Source of the DNA: Cellulomonas shaoxiangyii
GTDB taxonomy: Bacteria > Actinomycetota > Actinomycetes > Actinomycetales > Cellulomonadaceae
Direction of reading: 5' to 3'
Length of the DNA stretch: 64,000 nt
Assembly: GCF_004798685.1 (NCBI RefSeq)
Contig: NZ_CP039291.1
Span: 2,666,001 to 2,730,000 of the forward strand
Positions 26,552-34,887 of this stretch are shown here, piece by piece; position 1 is the first letter of the stretch, and every line of letters starts with the position of its first letter. The translations under genes were made by a program, and so were the position numbers. Below the pieces are notes generated by a model. The model was given only the letters and a program-made list of their open reading frames with translations, had not been told where the DNA came from and ran no database searches.

Positions 26552-27586
26552 GTGCCGGACACGGACGTCCTCGTCGTGGGCGGCGGGCCCGTCGGGCTCG
26601 CCGCCGCCGTCGAGGCGCGCCGCCGCGGCCTGGAGGTGGTCGTCCTCGAGCCCCGGGCCGGGACGGTCGACAAGGCGTGCGGCGAGGGCCTCATGCCCGG
26701 CGCGCTGCGTCTCCTGCAGGAGTGGGACCTCGACCCGGTGGGCCACACCCTCGCAGGCATCAGCTACCGCTCACCCGCCGGGCACGTGGACCACCGCTTC
26801 CGCGGCCCCGCAGGCCGTGGCGTGCGGCGCACCACGCTGCACGACGCGCTGCGCGAGCGGGCGGCGGCGCTGGGGGCGACCACGGTGGCCGGGCGCGCGA
26901 CCGGCGTCCGCGTCACGCCCGACGGCGTCGTCGTGGCCGGCATCTCCGCGCGGTACCTGCTGGCGTGCGACGGCCTGCACTCGACCGTCCGGCGCCTGCT
27001 CGGGGTGGAGCGCCCGGTGCCGGCCGGCCGCGACCGCGTCGACCGCCGGCGGTACGGCCTGCGGCGGCACTACCGCCTCGCGCCGTGGACGGACCTCGTG
27101 GAGGTGCACTGGTCCCGCGACGCCGAGGCGTACGTCACCCCGGTCGCGCCGGACCTCGTCGGCGTCGCCGTCCTGGGCCGACGCGGGGCGGGCCTGGACG
27201 CGGCCCTCGACGGGTTCCCCGAGCTGGCCGGGCGCCTGCACGGCGCGCTGCCCGCGGGGCCCGTCCGCGGCGCGGGACCGCTGCGCCAGCGCAGCACGCG
27301 CCGCGCCGTCGGTCCGGTGCGACTGGTCGGCGACGCGTCCGGCTACGTCGACGCGCTGACCGGCGAGGGGTTGCGGGTCGGCTTCGCGCAGGCGCGCGCC
27401 GCGGTCGCGACGCTCGACGACCCGGCGGCCTACGAGCGCGCCTGGCGGGCCGCGTCCCGCGACTACCGGCTGATCACGTCCGCGTTGGTGGCGTGGGCGA
27501 CCTCGCCGATGCGGCCGGCGCTCGTGCCCGTGGCGCGCCGGTCCCCCGCGCTCTTCGGGGCCGTGGTGGAGCGTCTCGCCCGGTGA
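26552..27586 (+). CDS. FAD-dependent oxidoreductase (geranylgeranyl-reductase/monooxygenase-like)
   Basis: A 344-residue flavoprotein with an N-terminal dinucleotide-binding fold (VVGGGPVGLAAA, 8-19), a CGEGLMPGAL motif (43-52) typical of geranylgeranyl reductase-like proteins, and a second FAD motif VRLVGDASGYVDALTGEG. As the last gene of the PKS operon it could hydroxylate the aromatic ring to a hydroquinone (as SrsC/AgqC do) or reduce a prenyl chain. Sequence alone does not decide. GTG start, 5 nt after the methyltransferase stop. Confidence 0.82.
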   Translation: MPDTDVLVVGGGPVGLAAAVEARRRGLEVVVLEPRAGTVDKACGEGLMPGALRLLQEWDLDPVGHTLAGISYRSPAGHVDHRFRGPAGRGVRRTTLHDALRERAAALGATTVAGRATGVRVTPDGVVVAGISARYLLACDGLHSTVRRLLGVERPVPAGRDRVDRRRYGLRRHYRLAPWTDLVEVHWSRDAEAYVTPVAPDLVGVAVLGRRGAGLDAALDGFPELAGRLHGALPAGPVRGAGPLRQRSTRRAVGPVRLVGDASGYVDALTGEGLRVGFAQARAAVATLDDPAAYERAWRAASRDYRLITSALVAWATSPMRPALVPVARRSPALFGAVVERLAR

Positions 27587-27693
27587 GGCGCCCGGGACGT
27601 ACCCGGCGACGCGCGCACAGCGGTCCGGCGCCGGGAGGGCGCTCCCCCGTACGGTGGGCCGGAGACCCGACACGACGGCGAGGGCGGTGGACC

Positions 27694-28401
27694 GTGCGCA
27701 CGACGGCAGGTGGGACGGCGGGCACGACGGCAGGGTGGACGACAGGCGCGGCGGCAGGCAGGACGACGGTGACGGCGGTCGTCGGTCTGGTGGTCCTCGC
27801 GACCGCAGCGTGCGGCGACGGCGGCGCGGGCACGACGACGCCGTCGGCCACGCCGACACCGACCGCCACCGCGACGCCGTCGCCGGGCGAGTCCGCCACC
27901 GCGTCCCCCACCGCGCCCCGGCCGACGGCGACGGGGACCCCCGAGCCGACCGCGGGTCTCGGGGACTTCACGCCGCCCGGCACCGAGCTCACCGCCGAGC
28001 CGGTGGACGGCCGGCTCACCGTCGTCGCCGTGCGCACGGGCGAGCACGACGACTACGACCGCGTGGTCTACGAGCTGGCCGGCGAGGGTCTGCCGGGCTG
28101 GCGCGTGGGCTGGGTGGACCAGGCCGTCGACGACCCGTCCGGCGAGGTGGTACCGGTCGAGGGTGACGGGATCCTGCAGGTGTGGATCACCGGCACCGCG
28201 TACCCGCACGACAGCGGGCACGACGAGTTCGCGCAGGACCTGCACCCGGACGACGGCGACGTGGAGCAGGTGACCCGGCCGCTGACGTTCGAGGGGATGA
28301 CGCAGTCCTTCATCGGCGTCGACGACGGACCCCGACCGGTCCGCGTGCTGCTGCTGCAGGACCCGGTGCGGGTGGTCGTGGACGTGGCGGACGACGCCTG
28401 A
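27694..28401 (+). CDS. AMIN-like domain lipoprotein 1
   Basis: A 235-residue secreted protein with a signal sequence ending LATAAC (a lipobox-like site), a Thr/Pro-rich linker and a C-terminal ~130-residue domain (RLTVVAVRTGEHDDYDRVVYELAG to VRVLLLQDPVRVVVDV) of the actinobacterial AMIN-like kind, thought to bind cell-wall polymer. It is a paralogue of the next gene. GTG 27694 is the most plausible start; a TACGGT box at 27650-27655 suggests a short untranslated leader. Confidence 0.72.
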   Translation: MRTTAGGTAGTTAGWTTGAAAGRTTVTAVVGLVVLATAACGDGGAGTTTPSATPTPTATATPSPGESATASPTAPRPTATGTPEPTAGLGDFTPPGTELTAEPVDGRLTVVAVRTGEHDDYDRVVYELAGEGLPGWRVGWVDQAVDDPSGEVVPVEGDGILQVWITGTAYPHDSGHDEFAQDLHPDDGDVEQVTRPLTFEGMTQSFIGVDDGPRPVRVLLLQDPVRVVVDVADDA

Positions 28402-28452
28402 CGACCGCGGCACGTACGCCCGGGTGCCCGGTTCGTCCGTGCGAGGGAAACG

Positions 28453-28480
28453 TGGGAGCGCTCTCGTGGAATCGCTCCCA
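28453..28480 (+). promoter_or_regulatory. Two abutting CelR/CebR-like operators
   Basis: TGGGAGCGCTCTCG (28453-28466) and TGGAATCGCTCCCA (28467-28480) each match the 14-bp CebR/CelR operator TGGGAGCGCTCCCA at 12 of 14 positions and sit directly end to end. They cover the expected -35 region of a promoter whose -10 is TACGGT (28488-28493), six nucleotides before the lipoprotein ATG. Repression relieved by cello-oligosaccharide is the known mode of CelR/CebR; use here is inferred. Confidence 0.7.
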
Positions 28481-28499
28481 TCTCCGCTACGGTCCTCCC

Positions 28500-29186
28500 A
28501 TGACCACGCGACCCGTCCTCCCCACCGCCGTCCGCGTCCCCGCACCGGGACGCCGCCACGGCGCCCGGCGCACGCTCGCCGCGGCCGGTGCGGCCGCCGT
28601 CGTCCTCACGCTCGGCGCGTGCACCAGCACGAGCGCGGCCGCGCCGCAGGAGTCCGCGCCGCCCTCCGCGGCGCTGTCCGGCACGTCGCAGCCGGACCCC
28701 TCCGCGACCCCCACGTCCGTGCCCGCACCCGCCCCGGCACCCGGCGCGGAGCCGGTCGGTGTGCCGCCCTTCCAGGAGGACGTCATGGTCCTCCAGGCCA
28801 CGGCGACGGAGTGGGTGAGCGTCGACGACATCGTCGTCACTCCGTTCGACGGGTTCACGCGGGTCGAGTACGTGCTCAACGGGCCCGGTGCCGCGTCGTA
28901 CGAGGTGACCTGGGTCGACCGGGCCCTCGACGAGGCGACCGGTCGCGACCTGCCGATCGAGGGCGACGCCGTGCTCCGCGTCGCCATCGGGTCCGTCCCG
29001 CTGTCCGGCATCGACGCGACCCGGGACGAGGCGGTCGAGGCCGGGTCCGTGCGCTCCGTGCTCGCCCCCGTCGCCCTCGACGACGTCGCCGTCGGGTACG
29101 TCGGCGCGACCGCACCCGTGCCGGTCCGCGCGTTCTTCTGGCCCGAGGGTCACCGCCTGGTGGTGGACCTGCTCGACGAGGGGTGA
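28500..29186 (+). CDS. AMIN-like domain lipoprotein 2
   Basis: A 228-residue lipoprotein: signal sequence with lipobox LGAC (Cys41), a Ser/Pro/Ala-rich linker and a C-terminal AMIN-like domain (DGFTRVEYVLNG, EVTWVDRALDEATG, VRAFFWPEGHRLVVDLLDEG) alignable with the previous gene. Its ATG is six nucleotides after TACGGT, so the message is probably leaderless. Two CelR/CebR-like boxes overlap the promoter, which would tie this surface protein to cellulose or cellobiose supply. No enzymatic motif is visible. Confidence 0.78.
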   Translation: MTTRPVLPTAVRVPAPGRRHGARRTLAAAGAAAVVLTLGACTSTSAAAPQESAPPSAALSGTSQPDPSATPTSVPAPAPAPGAEPVGVPPFQEDVMVLQATATEWVSVDDIVVTPFDGFTRVEYVLNGPGAASYEVTWVDRALDEATGRDLPIEGDAVLRVAIGSVPLSGIDATRDEAVEAGSVRSVLAPVALDDVAVGYVGATAPVPVRAFFWPEGHRLVVDLLDEG

Positions 29187-29208
29187 GAAGCCTGCGGCGG
29201 CCGCTGCG

Positions 29209-30951
29209 TCAGGACGCCGGGCCGCGCCGCCGCAGCACGAGGGCCTCCCACGGCCGCAGCGTGACGACCCCCGCGGTGACCGCGGCCGGGTCGGCGTAGT
29301 TGCCGAGCACGCGCTCGGCGTCGTCGTCCCACCCGGCCGGGACCTCGACCGTCTGCTCCTCGCCCGAGAAGCTGCCGAGCACGAGCAGCTGCACGTCGTC
29401 GAGGGTGCGGGTGAACGCGTACACGTGGGGGTGGTCGGGCAGCAGCATCCGGAAGTCGCCGAGCGCGACGACGGGCTCGGCGTGCCGCAGCGCGATCAGC
29501 CGGCGGTGGTGGTGGAACACCGAGCTGGGGTCCGCACGCTCGGCCTCGGCGTTGACCGTGCGGTGGTTCGGGTTCACCGCGATCCACGGCTCACCGGTGG
29601 TGAAGCCGGCGTGCCGCGTGGCGTCCCACTGCACGGGGGTGCGGGCGTTGTCGCGGCTCATCGCCGCGAGGCCGGCGAGGAGCTGGTCGTCGCTCGTGCG
29701 GCCGAGCGCGCGGGCGTGCTCCACGTACCGCAGCGCCTCGATGTCGCGGTACCGGTCGAACGACGTGAAGTGCGCGTTCGTCATCCCGAGCTCCTCGCCC
29801 TGGTAGACGTACGGCGTGCCGCGGTGCAGGTGCAGCACCGTGGCGAGCATCGTCGCGGACTCCCGCCGGTACTCGCCGTCGTCCCCGAAGCGCGACACCG
29901 CCCGCGGCTGGTCGTGGTTGTCCCAGTAGAGCGAGTTCCAGCCGACGTCCTGGAGACCGGCCTGCCAGCGGTGCATCGTCGCCTTCAGGTCGCGCAGGTC
30001 GAGCGGGACGGGGTCGTACTTGCCGCCCGGTCCGTGGTCCAGGCCGACGTGCTCGAACGTGAAGACCATGTCGAGCTCCGCACGGTGTGGGTCCGTGAAG
30101 AGGACCGCGTCCTCGACCGTCGCGCCGGGCGTCTCCCCCACGAGCAGCAGCGACTCGCGCCGGCCGGCGAAGACCTCGCGGTGCATCTCCTGCAGGAACT
30201 CGTGCAGGCGCGGGCCGTTGTTGGTGCCGGGCCCGGCGTCGCCGAGGACGCCGTGCGTGACCGGACCGTCGTGGAGGGCGCCGTCGGGGCCGACGACCTT
30301 CGAGATGAGGTTGATGACGTCCATGCGGAACCCGTCGACCCCCCGGTCGAGCCACCAGCGCATCATCGCGTAGACCGCCTCGCGCACCTCCGGGTTCTCC
30401 CAGTTGAGGTCGGGCTGCTTGCGGCTGAACAGGTGCAGGTAGTACTCGCCCGTGGCGTCGTCGAGCTCCCACACCGACCCGGAGAAGAAGGAGCCCCAGT
30501 TGGTGGGCTCCGCGCCCGGCTCGCCGGCCGCCATGCCGTGCCGGGGCGGGCGCCACCAGTACCAGTCCCGCTTCGGGTTGTCGACGGACGAGCGCGACTC
30601 GACGAACCACGGGTGCTCGTCGCTCGTGTGGTTGACGACGAGGTCCATCACGACCTTGATGCCGCGCGCGTGCAGCGCGTCGACGACCTCGTCCAGGTCC
30701 TCGAGGGTGCCGAACAGCGGGTCGACGTCCTGGTAGTCGCTGATGTCGTAGCCGTTGTCGTCCTGCGGGCTGCGGTACAGCGGCGAGAACCAGACGACGT
30801 CGACGCCGAGCTCGGCGAGGTGGTCGACGCGCTGCAGCACCCCGCGCAGGTCGCCGACGCCGTCACCGTCGGAGTCCTGGAAGGAGCGGGGGTAGATCTG
30901 GTAGACGACCGCGGTGGTCCACCACGGTGCGTCCTCACGTGTGAAGGTCAC
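29209..30951 (-). CDS. GH13 alpha-glucosidase (oligo-1,6-glucosidase-like)
   Basis: A 580-residue intracellular GH13 enzyme that cuts terminal alpha-glucosidic bonds. The catalytic triad is visible: nucleophile Asp211 (GFRMDVINL), acid/base Glu273 (LVGETPGA) and Asp347 (NHDQPR); DLVVNHTSDEHPWF is conserved region I. No signal peptide, so it acts on imported sugars such as isomaltose or maltose. GTG 30951 is chosen because GAGAGGA precedes it. It converges on the lipoprotein gene and has no transporter beside it. Confidence 0.92.
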   Translation of the reverse strand: MTFTREDAPWWTTAVVYQIYPRSFQDSDGDGVGDLRGVLQRVDHLAELGVDVVWFSPLYRSPQDDNGYDISDYQDVDPLFGTLEDLDEVVDALHARGIKVVMDLVVNHTSDEHPWFVESRSSVDNPKRDWYWWRPPRHGMAAGEPGAEPTNWGSFFSGSVWELDDATGEYYLHLFSRKQPDLNWENPEVREAVYAMMRWWLDRGVDGFRMDVINLISKVVGPDGALHDGPVTHGVLGDAGPGTNNGPRLHEFLQEMHREVFAGRRESLLLVGETPGATVEDAVLFTDPHRAELDMVFTFEHVGLDHGPGGKYDPVPLDLRDLKATMHRWQAGLQDVGWNSLYWDNHDQPRAVSRFGDDGEYRRESATMLATVLHLHRGTPYVYQGEELGMTNAHFTSFDRYRDIEALRYVEHARALGRTSDDQLLAGLAAMSRDNARTPVQWDATRHAGFTTGEPWIAVNPNHRTVNAEAERADPSSVFHHHRRLIALRHAEPVVALGDFRMLLPDHPHVYAFTRTLDDVQLLVLGSFSGEEQTVEVPAGWDDDAERVLGNYADPAAVTAGVVTLRPWEALVLRRRGPAS

Positions 30952-31047
30952 GTGGTTCCTCTCGGCGTGCGGGGAGCGGTACTCCGACCCTCGCACCCGA
31001 CGCGCGCAGGCGCACGCCGTCCCCGGCGGGGTCCCGCCCGCCGCGGC

Positions 31048-32766
31048 TCAGCCGAGCACCGCGCCCTTCGACGCCGACTGCACGAGCTTCTGGTACTTGC
31101 CGAGCACGCCGCGCGTGTACCGGGGCGCGAGCGGCGCCCACCCCGCACGCCGGGTGGCGAGCTCCGCCTCGTCGACGAGCAGGTCGAGCGTGACGTGCGC
31201 GACGTCGAGGCGGATCCGGTCGCCGTCGCGGACGAAGGCGATCGGCCCGGCGTCGACGGCCTCGGGCGCGATGTGCCCGACGCACAGGCCCGTCGTGCCG
31301 CCGGAGAACCGGCCGTCGGTGATGAGCAGGACGTCCTTGCCGAGCGCCGCGCCCTTGATGGCGCCGGTGATGGCCAGCATCTCGCGCATACCCGGGCCGC
31401 CCTTCGGGCCCTCGTAGCGGATGACGACGACGTCGCCGGCCTGGATGGTGCCGTCCTCGAGCGCGTCGAGGGCCGCACGCTCGCGCTCGAACACGCGCGC
31501 GGTGCCCTCGAAGACGTCGGAGTCGAAGCCCGCGGACTTCACCACGGCGCCGTCGGGCGCAAGCGAGCCGCCGAGGATCGTGATGCCGCCCGTGCGGTGG
31601 ATCGGGTCGTCCAGCGCCCGCAGGATCTTGCCGTCCGGGTCGGGCGGCGCGATGTCGGCGAGGTTCTCCGCGACCGTGCGGCCGGTGACGGTGAGGCAGT
31701 CGCCGTGCAGCAGGCCCGCGTCGAGCAGCGCCTTCATCACGACCGGGACGCCGCCGATGCGGTCGACGTCGTTCATCACGTACCGGCCGAACGGCTTGAG
31801 GTCGCCGAGGTGGGGGACGCGCTCGGCCACGCGCGAGAAGTCCGCCAGCGTGAGGTCGACCTCGGCCTCGTGCGCGATCGCCAGCAGGTGCAGCACGGCG
31901 TTGGTCGAGCCGCCGAACGCCATGACGACCGCGATCGCGTTCTCGAACGCCTCCTTCGTCATGATCTGCCGCGCGGTGATGCCGCGGCGCAGCAGCTCGA
32001 CGACCGCCTCCCCCGACCGGCGCGCGAACTGGTCGCGGCGCCGGTCCGCCGACGGCGGCGCGGCCGAGCCGGGCAGCGACATGCCCATCGCCTCGGCCAC
32101 CGACGCCATGGTGTTGGCCGTGTACATGCCGCCGCACGCACCCTCGCCCGGGCAGATCGCGCGCTCGATGCGGTCGACGTCCTCACGGCTCATGAGCCCG
32201 CGCGCGCACGCGCCGACGGCCTCGAACGCGTCGATGATCGTCACGTCCTTCTCGGTGCCGTCCGAGAGCTTCACCCAGCCGGGCATGATCGAGCCCGCGT
32301 AGAGGAAGACGCTCGCGAGGTCGAGCCGGGCCGCGGCCATCAGCATGCCGGGGAGCGACTTGTCGCACCCGGCGAGCAGCACGGACCCGTCGAGCCGCTC
32401 GGCCATCATCACCGTCTCGACGGAGTCGGCGATGATGTCGCGGCTCACGAGCGAGTAGTGCATGCCCTCGTGGCCCATGGAGATGCCGTCGGAGACCGAG
32501 ATGGTGCCGAACTCCAGCGGGAACCCGCCGCCCGCGTGCACGCCGTCCTTGACGGCCTTCGCGAGCCGGTCGAGCGAGAGGTTGCAGGGCGTGATCTCGT
32601 TCCACGAGCTCGCGACGCCCACCTGCGGCTTCGCGAAGTCCTCGTCCCCCATGCCGACGGCGCGCAGCATGCCGCGCGCGGCGGTCGCCTCCAGGCCGTC
32701 GGTGACCTGCCGGGAGCGGGGCTTGATGTCGACGCCGGGGGCGGTGTCCTGCTGCACGTCCGTCAT
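31048..32766 (-). CDS. ilvD: Dihydroxyacid dehydratase, short [2Fe-2S]-type
   Basis: A 572-residue IlvD/Edd-family dehydratase. Cysteines lie in [19 protein letters not shown] and [14 protein letters not shown]; this set and the length match the plant/mycobacterial type, which carries an oxygen-tolerant [2Fe-2S] cluster. It makes the 2-oxoacids for Val and Ile. Its ATG stands six nucleotides after TAGTCT (32773-32778, minus strand), so it has its own leaderless promoter in the 43-nt gap after the second ilvD. Confidence 0.9.
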   Translation of the reverse strand: MTDVQQDTAPGVDIKPRSRQVTDGLEATAARGMLRAVGMGDEDFAKPQVGVASSWNEITPCNLSLDRLAKAVKDGVHAGGGFPLEFGTISVSDGISMGHEGMHYSLVSRDIIADSVETVMMAERLDGSVLLAGCDKSLPGMLMAAARLDLASVFLYAGSIMPGWVKLSDGTEKDVTIIDAFEAVGACARGLMSREDVDRIERAICPGEGACGGMYTANTMASVAEAMGMSLPGSAAPPSADRRRDQFARRSGEAVVELLRRGITARQIMTKEAFENAIAVVMAFGGSTNAVLHLLAIAHEAEVDLTLADFSRVAERVPHLGDLKPFGRYVMNDVDRIGGVPVVMKALLDAGLLHGDCLTVTGRTVAENLADIAPPDPDGKILRALDDPIHRTGGITILGGSLAPDGAVVKSAGFDSDVFEGTARVFERERAALDALEDGTIQAGDVVVIRYEGPKGGPGMREMLAITGAIKGAALGKDVLLITDGRFSGGTTGLCVGHIAPEAVDAGPIAFVRDGDRIRLDVAHVTLDLLVDEAELATRRAGWAPLAPRYTRGVLGKYQKLVQSASKGAVLG

Positions 32767-32772
32767 GTGCCG

Positions 32773-32778
32773 AGACTA
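32773..32778 (-). promoter_or_regulatory. -10 box of the short ilvD gene
   Basis: TAGTCT on the minus strand, identical to the -10 of the ilvB leader promoter, lies six nucleotides before the ATG. A weak GTGCCG -35 candidate is 17 bp upstream (32796-32801). Confidence 0.5.
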
Positions 32779-32809
32779 GGCAGCCGCGGCTCCCCCGGCA
32801 CGCCGCCCG

Positions 32810-34672
32810 TCAGGAGCGGCGGAGTCGGTTCACGTCGCGGACGGCGCCGCGGTCGGCGGAGGTCGCCATCGCGGCGTACGCCTGGAGGGCCGGGGAGACG
32901 TAGCGGTCGCGGTTCAGCGGCTGCCACGGGTTCTCCGAGGCCTCCATCTTGGCGCGGCGCTCGGCGAGCACCGCGTCGGGGACGTTGACGCGGATGAGGC
33001 GGGTCTCGACGTCGATCTCGATCTCGTCGCCGTCCTCGATCAGGCCGATCGTGCCGCCCGCGGCCGCCTCCGGGCTGACGTGGCCCACGGAGATGCCGCT
33101 CGACCCGCCGGAGAACCGGCCGTCCGTGATGAGGGCGCACACCTTGCCCAGGCCGCGGCCCTTGATGAAGGACGTCGGGTAGAGCATCTCCTGCATGCCG
33201 GGGCCGCCCGAAGGGCCCTCGTAGCGCACGACGACGACGTGGCCGGGCTGCACCTCCTTGCGGAGGATCTTGTCGACCGCCTCGTCCTGCGACTCGCACA
33301 CGAGCGCGGTGCCGACGAAGTGGAAGACGTCCGGGTCGATGCCGGCGGTCTTGATGATCGCGCCGTCCTGCGCGAGGTTGCCGCGCAGGACCGCGAGCCC
33401 GCCCTCGACGGTGTAGGCGTGCGCGACGTCGCGGATGCAGCCGCCTCCCGCGTCGACGTCCAGGGACTCCCAGCGGTTCGACGTCGAGAACGCCTGCGTC
33501 GTGCGGACGCCGCCCGGCGCCGCGTGGAACAGCTCGAGCGCGCGGTCGGTGGCCCGCCCGCCACGCACGTCCCAGTCGTCGAGCCAGGCGCGCAGCGTGG
33601 GCGTGTGCACCGACGTGACGTCGTGGTCGAGCAGGCCCCCGCGGTCGAGCTCCCCCAGCAGGGCGGGGATGCCGCCGGCGCGGTGCACGTCCTCCATGTG
33701 GAAGTCCGGGTGGTTCGGCGCGACCTTCGCCAGGCAGGGCACGCGGCGGCTGATCGCGTCGATGTCCGCGAGCGTGAAGTCGACCTCGGCCTCCTGCGCC
33801 GCGGCGAGCACGTGCAGCACCGTGTTGGTCGAGCCGCCCATCGCGACGTCGAGCGCCATGGCGTTCGCGAACGCGGCCTTGGTCGCGATGCCGCGCGGGG
33901 CCGCCGTGTCGTCCTCGTCCTCGTAGTACCGGCGGGCGAGGTCGACGACCGTGCGGCCGGCCTCGAGGAACAGCTCGCGGCGGGCGGTGTGCGTGGCGAG
34001 CGTCGAGCCGTTGCCGGGCAGCGACAGGCCGAGGGCCTCGGTGAGGCAGTTCATCGAGTTGGCGGTGAACATCCCGGAGCACGAGCCGCACGTGGGGCAC
34101 GCGTTCTCCTCGACCTGCGCGAGGGCGGCGTCGTCCACCGCGTCGTCGGCCGAGTAGTTGATCGCGTTGATGAGGTTCAGCGGCGTGCGCGCGACGCCGT
34201 TCGCGACGACCGCCTTGCCGGCCTCCATCGGCCCGCCGGACACGAAGATCACCGGGATGTTCAGGCGCAGCGCCGCGTTGAGCATGCCCGGCGTGATCTT
34301 GTCGCAGTTCGAGATGCACACGAGGGCGTCCGCGCAGTGCGCGTTGACCATGTACTCGACCGAGTCCGCGATGAGGTCGCGGCTGGGCAGCGAGTAGAGC
34401 ATTCCCGCGTGGCCCATCGCGATGCCGTCGTCCACGGCGATCGTGTTGAACTCCTTCGCCACGCCACCCGCCTCGCGCACGGCCGACGCGACCAGGTCGC
34501 CCATGTCCTTGAGGTGCACGTGCCCGGGGACGAACTGCGTGTACGAGTTGGCGATCGCGACGATCGGCTTGCCGAAGTCCTCGCTCGTCATGCCCGTCGC
34601 GCGCCACAGCGCGCGAGCGCCGGCCATGTTGCGGCCGTGGGTCGAGGTACGAGAGCGCAGGGGACGGCTCAT
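32810..34672 (-). CDS. ilvD: Dihydroxyacid dehydratase, long E. coli-type
   Basis: A 620-residue IlvD of the E. coli type: [48 protein letters not shown] and the C-terminal SADRGAVRD. Enzymes of this type use an oxygen-labile [4Fe-4S] cluster. It catalyses the same reaction as the shorter neighbour, so the organism has two isozymes in tandem. AAGGAG precedes ATG 34672, and a TTCGAC/TAGTGT promoter is upstream. No leader peptide was found in its 5' region. Confidence 0.93.
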   Translation of the reverse strand: MSRPLRSRTSTHGRNMAGARALWRATGMTSEDFGKPIVAIANSYTQFVPGHVHLKDMGDLVASAVREAGGVAKEFNTIAVDDGIAMGHAGMLYSLPSRDLIADSVEYMVNAHCADALVCISNCDKITPGMLNAALRLNIPVIFVSGGPMEAGKAVVANGVARTPLNLINAINYSADDAVDDAALAQVEENACPTCGSCSGMFTANSMNCLTEALGLSLPGNGSTLATHTARRELFLEAGRTVVDLARRYYEDEDDTAAPRGIATKAAFANAMALDVAMGGSTNTVLHVLAAAQEAEVDFTLADIDAISRRVPCLAKVAPNHPDFHMEDVHRAGGIPALLGELDRGGLLDHDVTSVHTPTLRAWLDDWDVRGGRATDRALELFHAAPGGVRTTQAFSTSNRWESLDVDAGGGCIRDVAHAYTVEGGLAVLRGNLAQDGAIIKTAGIDPDVFHFVGTALVCESQDEAVDKILRKEVQPGHVVVVRYEGPSGGPGMQEMLYPTSFIKGRGLGKVCALITDGRFSGGSSGISVGHVSPEAAAGGTIGLIEDGDEIEIDVETRLIRVNVPDAVLAERRAKMEASENPWQPLNRDRYVSPALQAYAAMATSADRGAVRDVNRLRRS

Positions 34673-34727
34673 CGCGGGACTTCTCCTTCATGCGGACGGG
34701 GCCCCGGCTGACGCCAGGAGCCCCGTC

Positions 34728-34756
34728 ACACTACGTCGCCGTCGCGGCGGGTCGAA
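34728..34756 (-). promoter_or_regulatory. Promoter of the long ilvD gene
   Basis: Minus-strand -35 TTCGAC (34751-34756), 17-bp spacer, -10 TAGTGT (34728-34733). It predicts a roughly 50-nt untranslated leader that includes an imperfect GC-rich hairpin. Confidence 0.5.
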
Positions 34757-34802
34757 CGTACGTCCGACCCGTGGTCCGCGCGTCGATGCCCCGCCCGCCC
34801 GC

Positions 34803-34838
34803 CCGCCCACCCGCCGCGACGGGCGGACGGGTGGGCGG
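34803..34838. terminator. Terminator after the GH3 gene
   Basis: A perfect 10-bp stem (arms 34803-34812 and 34829-34838) in very GC-rich sequence about 50 nt beyond the GH3 stop, between it and the ilvD promoter. No T-tract. Confidence 0.6.
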
Positions 34839-34887
34839 ACGTCGCGCGCGGCCGGGTGGACGAGCGCCCGCGCGCGGCCGGCCGCCG

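Noticed and set aside
30970..30985. GGAGCGGTACTCC near the alpha-glucosidase start as a CelR/CebR or other LacI-type operator
   Set aside because: The half-sites and spacing do not fit the 14-bp consensus, and no second copy or promoter overlap was found.
34673..34887. An attenuator leader before the long ilvD
   Set aside because: Promoter and an imperfect hairpin are present, but no leader peptide and no T-tract.
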